Numbered from the stretch's first letter, positions 1 to 5,479 are shown. The stretch is DNA of 5,479 bases from Verrucomicrobiia bacterium (GCA_030424825.1 JAUHWE010000358.1:1-5479); one strand, 5' to 3'. The notes: generated from the sequence alone by a model not told the origin. Numbers and translations: made by a program.

Positions 1-2
1 CC

Positions 3-296
3 TTGACTGCTTCCGACCAAAGTAAGTTGGAGTCCTATTTCGGCCAGCTCATCCAGGCGATTTCGAGCTCGGTGGAGATTCATCCCTTGGCGGGAAGCCC
101 GTTGAAAACGAAGGTTCAATTCGATTCGGCGCCGACCGGTCGGATTTCAAGCGCTCGCGTGGTATCTTCCAGCGGGGATGGGGAATTTGATCGGAAAGTG
201 ATTGAAGGTTTCAAGCGTGTGGCCCGATTCAAGCCCCCGCCAGGATTTACGAGTACCGAAACTCTAACATTGACGATAAAGCAAAGCGACCGTTAA
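3..296 (+). CDS. TonB/TolA C-terminal-domain protein, 5' truncated
   Basis: This is the last 97 codons of a gene that enters from the left edge; the TTG at position 3 is simply the first full codon and is probably not the true start. The visible part resembles a TonB/TolA C-terminal domain: a leading helix (YFGQLIQAI), then a strand with small and charged residues (LKTKVQFD), then 'P.GRI..ARVVSSSGDGEFDRKV', a second helix, and 'FKPPPGF' before a final strand (ETLTLTIK). The 'G.I...rVv.SSG...fD..v' and 'f.PPp' signatures are typical of that fold. TonB proteins span the inner membrane and pass proton-motive energy to outer-membrane receptors; the membrane anchor and proline-rich spacer would lie outside the window. 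The next gene starts 91 bp downstream, so co-transcription is possible but not shown. The domain class is fairly secure; whether it is a true TonB, a TolA-like protein or an accessory is not. Confidence 0.7.
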   Translation: MTASDQSKLESYFGQLIQAISSSVEIHPLAGSPLKTKVQFDSAPTGRISSARVVSSSGDGEFDRKVIEGFKRVARFKPPPGFTSTETLTLTIKQSDR

Positions 297-387
297 CACA
301 GAGTCTCGTAATGTACCCTTTCCGGTGGCATGTCATAGACCGCTACTGCGTTAATTTGCCCTCGTATTGCTAACACCTTTCAAAATT

Positions 388-1662
388 ATGAAGAAGATCA
401 CACGTCGGACCGCCCTTAAGACGACCCTGAAAGCGGCAGCCGCTGTTTCCGCACCCATGGTATTGCCCGCTTCAGTGCTGGGATTGGGAAAGAATACGGG
501 ACCGAACAGCCGTATCAACCTGGGCCTCATCGGTCATGGGAAGATCATGGTGGGGCATCGCAAATACCACTTGGGACGGGACTCGGTAGAAGTGGTTGCC
601 CTGTGCGATGTTGACTCACGTAAATTGGATGTCGCTCTTGCGGAGGTAAAGGAAGTGAGCGGGAAGTCGTGCCCGACCTACGAATACTATGAAGAAGTGA
701 TGGCTCGCCCCGATATTGACGCCGTTGTGGTTGGCACGCCGGATCATTGGCACGCTCAGATTTCGATTGAGGCGATGAAGAATGGCAAGGATGTCTATGT
801 CGAGAAGCCAATGACGCTGACTATCGAAGAAGGAAAAGTCATGCGCGACACTGCTCTGCGGTATGGAAGCATCCTCCAGGTAGGTTCGCAGCAGCGTTCC
901 AATGGAGCCTTCCGAAAAGCAGCAGAGCTGGTATTGAATGGATACATCGGCAAAGTTCATACTATCGCGGCCCGACTGGGTAATTTTCCAGAGCCAACTC
1001 AGTACAAGGAAGAGCCGATTCCGCCGGAATTGAATTACGATCGTTGGTTGGGCCCGGCTCCGTGGGAGCCGTATAATTTTGAGCGTATCAAGGGTGACTA
1101 CGGAGGGGGCTGGCGTCGCTTCTGGGACTATGGTTCCCGCAAGAACGGCGACTGGGGAGCGCATCACTACGATATTATTCAGTGGGCACTTGGACGTGAT
1201 GAATCGGGACCAGTCGAATTTGTCCCGAAAGGATACAAGGGTGAGGAGTATCAATTTTACGTATACGAAGATGGAACCAAGATAATTCGCGGATACGAAG
1301 GTAAAGGCCACATGATTCGCTTTATTGGAGAGGAGGGCGAAGTGAGGGTTAGTCGAGGAGACAAGCTCGATACGGATCCGGTTTCTCTCAAGAATGTGGT
1401 GCTAAAACCCAGCGATAAGCGACTTTACGAATCGAGTGACCATCGGGCCGATTGGCTCAACGCCATTCGATCTCGCAAGCAACCGATCTGCCATGTAGGA
1501 ATTGGGCATCGCACTGCGACGATTTGCCATTTGTCTGGAATTTCAGAAAGATTGAAGCGCCCCGTACGCTGGGATCCCGTCAGGGAGACTATTGTGGGAG
1601 ACGCGGAAGCAGCCAAGTGGATGAGCCGTCCTCGAAGAGCACCCTACGGATTGCTCGGTTAG
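388..1662 (+). CDS. Tat-exported Gfo/Idh/MocA family NAD(P)-dependent oxidoreductase
   Basis: The protein is 424 aa from the ATG at 388. An in-frame TTG at 367 would add seven residues, but the ATG puts the twin-arginine motif (TRRTALK, R6-R7) in the usual place, followed by an Ala-rich hydrophobic stretch and 'PMVLPASVLG', a common end to this family's Tat leaders. The Rossmann domain begins near residue 43, with GLIGHG (46-51) as the dinucleotide loop and CDVD (about 73-76) after the second strand. 'GTPDHWHA' is near 116-123, and the hallmark EKP is at 139-141 (K140 is the expected catalytic or cofactor-contacting lysine). 'GDWGAHHYDIIQW' (about 254-266) carries the conserved histidines of the substrate domain. 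The tail 'DWLNAIRSR...GHRTATICHLSGI...WDP...GDAEA' is typical of the long, exported subgroup common in Verrucomicrobiota and Planctomycetota. Related enzymes oxidise or reduce sugars, inositols and sugar acids, and GH109 glycosidases share the fold. The substrate cannot be read from the sequence. It probably heads an operon with the next two genes. Confidence 0.92.
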   Translation: MKKITRRTALKTTLKAAAAVSAPMVLPASVLGLGKNTGPNSRINLGLIGHGKIMVGHRKYHLGRDSVEVVALCDVDSRKLDVALAEVKEVSGKSCPTYEYYEEVMARPDIDAVVVGTPDHWHAQISIEAMKNGKDVYVEKPMTLTIEEGKVMRDTALRYGSILQVGSQQRSNGAFRKAAELVLNGYIGKVHTIAARLGNFPEPTQYKEEPIPPELNYDRWLGPAPWEPYNFERIKGDYGGGWRRFWDYGSRKNGDWGAHHYDIIQWALGRDESGPVEFVPKGYKGEEYQFYVYEDGTKIIRGYEGKGHMIRFIGEEGEVRVSRGDKLDTDPVSLKNVVLKPSDKRLYESSDHRADWLNAIRSRKQPICHVGIGHRTATICHLSGISERLKRPVRWDPVRETIVGDAEAAKWMSRPRRAPYGLLG

Positions 1663-1690
1663 GCCTCAGGAAAATGAAAAAAGCTTTACT

Positions 1691-3157
1691 ATGAAAATTT
1701 CATCGAAATGGACATCGGCCCTGATGCTTGTCTTTGTGTGTTCTAGTTTGTCATTAGCAAGAGAATACAGGGATAAGGTAGTTATCATCTCAAAAACCTT
1801 CCGGAATAGTGATCCTGAGATCCAGTACATTGCGAGGCGCGATTTGGAGATTCTTGTTTCTGACGCGACGGCTCCTGGAAAGGTAAACGGCGCATCGGAA
1901 GTCACAGAAGATCTTTTGTATGCGCTATCCCAAAGGGATGTTCCTGTGGAGGCCAAGAAGTACGTCTTGCGTCAATTGGCTAGAGTAGGGACTTCGAAAG
2001 CCGTCAATCCACTGTCTCAGATAATGATGGGAAGGGACAAGCGCCTGGCGGAAGAAGCTCGTGTCGCGATCGAATCAATACCGGGAAGCAAAGCGAGAAT
2101 TGCCCTGCAGAAGGCGTATGTGAAAATGGATACCGAGGGAAGAAATAATATACTTAAGTCCCTCGCTCATCGTGGTGAAGCCTCATCGGTTAGATTTATC
2201 TCCAAAGAGTTAGAAAATGGAAACGAGTCAATTGCCAAGACCGCCGCTTGGGCCCTAGGCGAAATTGGAAACAGCGGCTCGCTCGGAGCGCTTCGAAAGG
2301 CCTACCGGGATGTTTCCAGAAGAGGTGTGAAACAAGAAATTGAGCGGTCTATATTGTCTAATCCTTTGGTCGATTCGAAACTGCTGCATGAGGTTTTCTC
2401 TGAAGGAAGTGATGTAGCATCGCGTCGGGCGGCCTTGAGGATTTTAGTCCAACGACGAGATCGAGACGTGGGGGATGCGATTGATGCCGGTTTGAACAGT
2501 GATGAGACGAATTTGAGAACTATTGCTATCGAAACGGCCCTCTCCAGTCGGGTTGCGGAATATCAACGTGCCGTTCTTGATCGAGTGTCGAAGATGGGTC
2601 CCGGGGATCTATACACTGTTTTAGGAGGGTTGCACAACGTAGAGAAGGGAGTAGCCGAGTCGATTGCTTTGCAGATTTTTGAGAGCAGCGATGAAGGCCT
2701 TCAGCTTGCGGCCCTCGATTTGATTGGCAAAGTTGGATCGAGACGCTCGATCAGCCTCCTTTTGAATGAGTTCGATGAGGGGAGCCGCGCTTCCCAGATC
2801 AAAGCGGCTTCCGCTTTAGCTCAAATCGATGTGCCGGAATTGGACGAACGCCTAGCAAAAATGTTGAGCTCGACCGATTCAAAGGAAGTTTTGCTAGCCC
2901 AGGAAGTTCTTGCGTATCGAAATATTCCCAACGCGAAATCTTACTTGCTCGGAGCGGTTAAGGGTGAAGATGCAACGACCGCGAGAGGCGCCCTGAAAAC
3001 CTTGTCGGTCATTGCGGACCATTCGGACCTCGAGCAACTCTATGAGATCGCCGCATCCAAGTCGGGCGAATCCAAGCGATTGATCGTTTCTCTTCTTAAG
3101 AAACTGGCACCTGAGTTCGGGTCCAATTCCTTGAAGGAGCGCGTCGTTAATCTTTAA
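1691..3157 (+). CDS. Exported HEAT-repeat protein
   Basis: The protein is 488 aa and begins with a Sec signal peptide: MK, a hydrophobic core (ALMLVFVCSSLSLA, about 10-23), and probable cleavage after A23. The rest is almost entirely alpha-helical pairs of about 30-35 residues with the small-residue spacing of HEAT or PBS-lyase-type repeats. The clearest units are near 163-205 (SVRFISKELENG..AAWALGEIG..G.LGALRKAY), 320-360 (LQLAALDLIGKVGSRRSISLLL), 366-400 (IKAASALAQIDVPELDERLAKML) and 430-455. No catalytic motif, CXXCH haem site or PQQ propeller is visible, so this looks like a binding scaffold rather than an enzyme. It lies 28 bp after the oxidoreductase and 11 bp before the next gene on the same strand, which suggests shared transcription. 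No good Shine-Dalgarno sits before the ATG; an AGGA at 1668-1671 is 19 nt away. A periplasmic partner for the oxidoreductase is plausible but inferred only from position. Confidence 0.85.
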   Translation: MKISSKWTSALMLVFVCSSLSLAREYRDKVVIISKTFRNSDPEIQYIARRDLEILVSDATAPGKVNGASEVTEDLLYALSQRDVPVEAKKYVLRQLARVGTSKAVNPLSQIMMGRDKRLAEEARVAIESIPGSKARIALQKAYVKMDTEGRNNILKSLAHRGEASSVRFISKELENGNESIAKTAAWALGEIGNSGSLGALRKAYRDVSRRGVKQEIERSILSNPLVDSKLLHEVFSEGSDVASRRAALRILVQRRDRDVGDAIDAGLNSDETNLRTIAIETALSSRVAEYQRAVLDRVSKMGPGDLYTVLGGLHNVEKGVAESIALQIFESSDEGLQLAALDLIGKVGSRRSISLLLNEFDEGSRASQIKAASALAQIDVPELDERLAKMLSSTDSKEVLLAQEVLAYRNIPNAKSYLLGAVKGEDATTARGALKTLSVIADHSDLEQLYEIAASKSGESKRLIVSLLKKLAPEFGSNSLKERVVNL

Positions 3158-3168
3158 AAGCTCAATCC

Positions 3169-3612
3169 GTGCAACGACTAGGGCCTGAGGAAGAATTAGC
3201 GAATCTTAAGTCCATCTATGGAGCGGACAATTTGCCTGAAATTTACGGTATCTTGCGTGATGCCTTTTCGACTTTGCAAAACCGGTCGCATGTTTTGCTC
3301 AGTTTAGTGACGATCTGCCTAACCATTACCGGATTCTCCGGTCCGAGCATTGCCGCATCGGGTATGTATCCAAAGGCAGCGATTATTGTGGGGCTTTGCC
3401 TAGTCTTGTCAGCGAGGGGAGGACTTTTGGTGGGAGCCTTTGATTTGCAATGGATTACTCGATACGGAGAAGGCAGCAGTGACAAAACGTTGATCCGGAT
3501 TCTCGAACGACGCAATCGAAGAACGCGTACCTACCGGATGGCAACGCTTCTGTTGGTCCTGGGATTGAGTAGTTACGTAGCGAGCGTTGTCATCTACATG
3601 GTAGGCCTTTGA
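3169..3612 (+). CDS. Small protein of unknown function with three predicted membrane segments
   Basis: The protein is 147 aa with a GTG start. An in-frame stop at 3148-3150 leaves GTG 3169 as the earliest plausible start, and the next in-frame Met is residue 66, inside the membrane region. The N-terminal 40 residues are soluble, acidic then mixed (GPEEELANLKSIYG). Three hydrophobic segments follow: about 41-62 (HVLLSLVTICLTITGFSG), 68-91 (KAAIIVGLCLVLSARGG onward) and 124-147 (MATLLLVLGLSSYVASVVIY onward). Between the second and third is a strongly basic cytosolic-type loop, 'RILERRNRRTRTYR' (110-123). By the positive-inside rule that loop faces the cytoplasm, which would place the N-terminus outside the cytoplasm if all three segments span; a re-entrant first segment is an alternative. 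I do not recognise a named family. The gene sits 11 bp after the HEAT-repeat gene on the same strand, so it is probably the last gene of the operon and could be an inner-membrane partner, but no function is claimed. Confidence 0.75.
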   Translation: MQRLGPEEELANLKSIYGADNLPEIYGILRDAFSTLQNRSHVLLSLVTICLTITGFSGPSIAASGMYPKAAIIVGLCLVLSARGGLLVGAFDLQWITRYGEGSSDKTLIRILERRNRRTRTYRMATLLLVLGLSSYVASVVIYMVGL

Positions 3613-3656
3613 AGGCCACCTCATGTGCTTTGTTGTAATTCGAACTATTGTAACTG

Positions 3657-3734
3657 GGTAGGGCAACGGCCTCCGGCCGTGCCGCGTTCTCGCGATCTTC
3701 TTGTTGCGGCACGGTCGGAGGCCATTGCCCTACC
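3657..3734. repeat. 78-bp GC-rich inverted repeat in a convergent intergenic region
   Basis: Arms of 29 nt (3657-3685 and 3706-3734) match as reverse complements at 27 of 29 positions around a 20-nt loop (3686-3705). The arms begin and end with GGTAGGGCAA / TTGCCCTACC and carry the core GGCCTCCGGCCGTGCCGC. The two mismatches are at 3667, which pairs as a G-U wobble in minus-strand RNA, and at 3676, which pairs as G-U in plus-strand RNA. The element is much richer in GC than the flanks and lies between the three-TM gene ending at 3612 and the lacI-type gene ending at 3838. It could stop transcription from both sides, but neither flank has the T-run of an intrinsic terminator. The size, symmetry and placement fit a dispersed palindromic repeat of the REP or MITE kind; copy number in the genome is unknown. 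Confidence 0.85.
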
Positions 3735-3837
3735 ATTTCGATGATTAACCAAGTAGAGTCAAATGCTCCGGCATCTGTGATTGCTGGAGCTCATTGGTGG
3801 GATGAAGCCGCCTCGACAGGGATTGCAGGAGGGGCAC

Positions 3838-4911
3838 CTAAACTGCTCGACCGGTTAATACGGGAGCGGGTCCGGTTGATTCCCCTTTCAGAAATTGCGA
3901 GGGTAGCGTGACATCTGAGAGAGCATTTGATACACCTGAGATTGCATCCATTAAAATACGGCCCGCTTCGGCCCCGAGGATTTCCGGATCCGCCCCAGCC
4001 GCAGTTATGGTGGGGCTTTCTTCTTGGCAAACACTCGTCATGTCGATGGCGGCCACACTGATTTCATGGCCTACCTTATAGCCGTTTTGAAAGAGGCAGT
4101 TAATGGCCCCTCGTGCGATCAGCCCGTTTAAGCATATCCAGGCCGTCGGCAAATCCGAACCATCGCAAATATCGATGATTCTCCGAGCAAATTCGAAACC
4201 CTCTTTGCGATCCGCTTCGATGCTTTCGAGCATGAAACGTTTCTCCAGTTTGAGGCCCCGCGCTTTGAGCGCTGTCTTGAGTCCGTTCAAGCGATCATGG
4301 AACCTTCCCATGTGTTGATTGCCTCCCAACCAGGCAAACTCGGAGTGGCCGAGTGAACATAGGTGGTCGACTAGGAGTTCCGCGGACTCCGATTCATTGG
4401 AGAGTACGGAATGGCATTTTCCGGTGGCGCGCGATGAGATGTAGACGGTCGGCTTTCCGAGTGAACGGACTTTTTCGAAGAAATCGGGCCGTACTTCTCC
4501 CATGATCGCTATCCCCTTGACGGAATTTGGCAGCGCAAGAGAGTTTTTCTTGGCGGCTGCAGCGAGATCGTCTTCAGACCCAAGAAAAATCGTCTTGATG
4601 TCATTTGAGTTGAGTCGGTCGTGAAGCCCTTGATCCACGTGACTGAAAAAGTTGCTCTTGTTGGCGAGCTTCAATGGTGAGCGGAGAATGGAGCCGATTG
4701 TCGCGACGTCCAAGTTCTCTTTGGCGCTCTCGATATTCATCCCGCGAGGAGAGTAGCCATGCTGGGTCGCGTAGTCCCAGATGATCTTGTAGGTTTTTTC
4801 TGAAATGCCCTTTTTTCTCCCATTGAGCGCCATTGAGACTAGAGCTTGGGAAAACCCGAGTTCATTTGCTATTTGGGTCTGGGAAATTCGATTGCGTTTG
4901 GATTTGGGCAT
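3838..4911 (-). CDS. LacI-family transcription regulator
   Basis: The protein is 357 aa, the usual LacI/GalR length, with an ATG whose complement is at 4909-4911. The N-terminal helix-turn-helix spans about 9-53: 'SQTQIANELGFSQALVSMALNG', a recognition segment, then 'ISEKTYKIIWDYATQHGYSP'. This matches the family pattern (V/I-A-xx-hG-S-xx-hVS-hALNG...hxxxhGYxP). Residues about 70-345 form a periplasmic-binding-protein-like ligand domain with recognisable landmarks: 'VKGIAIMG' (131-138), 'HLCSLGHSEFAWLGG' (183-197), 'RFHDRLNGLKTALKARGL' (203-220), 'PTAWICLNGLIARGAINCLFQNGYKVGHEISVAAID' (about 255-290) and 'EAGRILMDAI' (315-324). Such proteins bind a small molecule, usually a sugar, and release or gain operator DNA. 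The gene is divergent from a TonB-dependent receptor, its most likely target, and it may also control itself. Odd points are a hinge without the usual 'ARxL' helix and a glycine where the family commonly has aspartate after the LN of 'LNG'. Confidence 0.93.
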   Translation of the reverse strand: MPKSKRNRISQTQIANELGFSQALVSMALNGRKKGISEKTYKIIWDYATQHGYSPRGMNIESAKENLDVATIGSILRSPLKLANKSNFFSHVDQGLHDRLNSNDIKTIFLGSEDDLAAAAKKNSLALPNSVKGIAIMGEVRPDFFEKVRSLGKPTVYISSRATGKCHSVLSNESESAELLVDHLCSLGHSEFAWLGGNQHMGRFHDRLNGLKTALKARGLKLEKRFMLESIEADRKEGFEFARRIIDICDGSDLPTAWICLNGLIARGAINCLFQNGYKVGHEISVAAIDMTSVCQEESPTITAAGADPEILGAEAGRILMDAISGVSNALSDVTLPSQFLKGESTGPAPVLTGRAV

Positions 4912-4927
4912 GAGGATCGCCTATGGC

Positions 4928-4981
4928 TAGGATTTAGATCAATAGTTTTAGTTATAGTTATAAGGCAAGTTATAAATCCAA
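4928..4981. promoter_or_regulatory. Candidate promoter/operator region of the lacI-type gene
   Basis: This AT-rich stretch starts 17 bp upstream of the regulator's ATG. Read on the minus strand it holds three copies of TATAAC, a 5-of-6 match to a -10 box, as complements of 4951-4956, 4957-4962 and 4969-4974. None has a convincing -35 hexamer 17 bp away. The copies belong to a 6-bp-phased array on the plus strand: AGTTTT (4944), AGTTAT (4950), AGTTAT (4956), AAGGCA (4962), AGTTAT (4968). The array is flanked by an inverted repeat, TAGGATTTA (4928-4936) and TAAATCCAA (4973-4981), with 8 of 9 positions complementary and centres 45 bp apart. The region could be a promoter, a repeated protein-binding site, or both; which one cannot be decided by eye. 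Confidence 0.35.
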
Positions 4982-5066
4982 CTAGCTGATTTTTGCTGTT
5001 TCTAACATTTTTCATTCCGAATTTCAGAGGGGTTTTGATTGTAATCCGAAAGAATTTCTAATTAAT

Positions 5067-5095
5067 TTATGATTTAAGCTTGCTTAGCTTATAAT
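5067..5095 (+). promoter_or_regulatory. Candidate promoter of the TonB-dependent receptor
   Basis: A perfect TATAAT lies at 5090-5095. At 17-bp spacing the -35 position (5067-5072) reads TTATGA, only 3 of 6 against TTGACA, so the promoter may need an activator or depend mainly on the -10 box. A start point near 5102 would give a leader of about 100 nt before the ATG at 5204. A second -10-like hexamer, TATGAT, lies at 5068-5073. The background is AT-rich, so chance matches are likely and only the TATAAT is persuasive. Confidence 0.4.
5075..5091. promoter_or_regulatory. Possible operator: TAAGCT-N5-AGCTTA palindrome
   Basis: A perfect 6-bp inverted repeat with a 5-bp spacer (5075-5080 and 5086-5091) fills the spacer of the candidate receptor promoter and overlaps the first two bases of its TATAAT. 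That is the place where a repressor would block RNA polymerase, and a LacI-family gene is divergent next door. LacI-family operators often have a central CpG and even symmetry, which this lacks, so assignment to that regulator is uncertain. Confidence 0.3.
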
Positions 5096-5203
5096 TATTA
5101 AAATAGACCTTTTAATCATTAACCCAATCGTTTCAGCTCTGCCGGTATGCGAGGAGCTAAAAGCACCCCTAACAAGTTTCTTGGCAACCCAACTACAAAC
5201 CCA

Positions 5204-5479
5204 ATGCGTATCACAATGAAGTACAACTGTCTCAAAGCGGAATTCCCGCACAGAATTAAAGTTCAGTCGGCGGCGTGCCTCGTAGGGCTTGCGGCTTGTG
5301 TATCAGCATTTGAGAGTTCGGTTTATGGGCAGGACGAAGAAGTGATTACCTTGTCGCCATTTATCGTAGATGCATCGGAAGATGTGGGATACCGCGCTAC
5401 CAACACCACCTCGGGCACAAGTCTCAATACGCCGATTAAGGACATTCCGATGGCGATTGAAGTAATCAATCAGGATTTC
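5204..5479 (+). CDS. TonB-dependent receptor, N-terminal part, 3' truncated by the window
   Basis: The reading frame is open from after a stop at 5120-5122 to the window end, with ATGs at 5147, 5204 and 5216. I prefer 5204 (92 codons visible) because 5204 or 5216 gives a sensible signal peptide; 5147 would put about 40 residues before the hydrophobic core. From 5204 the core is about 21-36 (QSAACLVGLAACVSAF), with cleavage near YGQ (43). The mature end reads 'DEEVITLSPFIVDASEDVGYRATNT', then 'SGTSLNTPIKDIPMAIEVINQDF', which is the TonB-box-like segment and start of the plug domain as seen in many Opitutae receptors. Such proteins are outer-membrane beta-barrels that import ligands too large or scarce for porins, using TonB energy. 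Only about a tenth of a typical receptor is visible, so the substrate cannot be told. An LAAC in the hydrophobic core resembles a lipobox but lies before the natural cleavage site. The divergent LacI-type regulator suggests a carbohydrate-like ligand (inference). Confidence 0.85.
   Translation, partial: MRITMKYNCLKAEFPHRIKVQSAACLVGLAACVSAFESSVYGQDEEVITLSPFIVDASEDVGYRATNTTSGTSLNTPIKDIPMAIEVINQDF

Noticed and set aside
367..387. TTG at 367 as the start of the oxidoreductase
   Set aside because: It adds MLTPFKI before MKKITRRTALK; the ATG at 388 gives a standard Tat leader and is the more common start codon.
297..387. Promoter for the oxidoreductase operon in the 91-bp gap
   Set aside because: I looked for paired -35/-10 hexamers and found none convincing; TTGCCC at 356-361 has no -10 partner at suitable spacing.
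616..1311. 231-codon open frame antisense to the oxidoreductase gene
   Set aside because: It lies wholly within a gene with clear family motifs, its translation shows no recognisable domain, and long antisense frames arise readily from the codon bias of the sense gene.
3657..3734. Classic Rho-independent terminator
   Set aside because: The stem is very strong, but no T-run follows it on either strand and the arms are far longer than usual; it is listed as a repeat instead, with termination as a possible effect.
3741..3911. Annotating the 56-codon plus-strand frame as a gene
   Set aside because: It has no ribosome site at a workable distance, overlaps the end of a well-supported gene in antisense, and has no recognisable motif.
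5282..5296. Lipoprotein signal (LAAC) in the receptor leader
   Set aside because: The cysteine is inside the hydrophobic core, and a better conventional cleavage site lies about 12 residues later at YGQ; TonB-dependent receptors are not usually processed as lipoproteins.
1..5479. CRISPR arrays, tRNA or rRNA genes, insertion sequences, phage or defence genes
   Set aside because: No regularly spaced direct repeats with spacers, no cloverleaf-like sequence, and no transposase, integrase, nuclease or toxin motif was seen in any frame I examined.

Overview
The window reads like a chromosomal segment from a verrucomicrobial bacterium, most likely of the Opitutae (Opitutales/Puniceicoccales type). 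Three things suggest this: the N-terminal style of the TonB-dependent receptor at the right edge (a 'LSPF.V.AS.D.GYRATNT..GT' plug start), a Tat-exported Gfo/Idh/MocA oxidoreductase paired with an exported HEAT-repeat protein, and a GC-rich intergenic palindrome. Shine-Dalgarno sequences are weak or absent before most genes. The taxonomic call is an inference from recalled family style, not from a search.

Layout, left to right. (1) Positions 3-296: the 3' end of a TonB/TolA C-terminal-domain protein, cut by the window edge. (2) Positions 388-3612: three closely spaced plus-strand genes that look like one transcription unit. They are a Tat-signal Gfo/Idh/MocA oxidoreductase, a Sec-exported HEAT-repeat protein (28-bp gap), and an unrecognised small protein with three predicted membrane segments (11-bp gap). 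(3) Positions 3613-3837: a convergent intergenic region dominated by a 78-bp inverted repeat with 29-nt arms. (4) Positions 3838-4911, minus strand: a LacI-family transcription regulator with an atypical hinge and changed residues in its ligand-binding half. (5) Positions 4912-5203: an AT-rich divergent control region with a perfect TATAAT box, an overlapping palindrome, and a 6-bp-phased AGTTAT array flanked by an inverted repeat. (6) Position 5204 to the end: the start of a TonB-dependent outer-membrane receptor, open at the right edge.

How the genes may work together (inference). The LacI regulator and the divergent receptor form a regulator-transporter pair, as is common where carbohydrate or sugar-acid ligands are taken up by TonB-dependent transport. 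The Gfo/Idh/MocA enzyme could act on a sugar-like substrate in the periplasm. The TonB-like protein at the left edge may belong to the energising machinery or to a separate operon. I found no RNA gene, CRISPR array, transposase, phage gene or recognisable defence system. The most unusual material is in the control region, the palindrome, and the oxidoreductase/HEAT/three-TM gene set.
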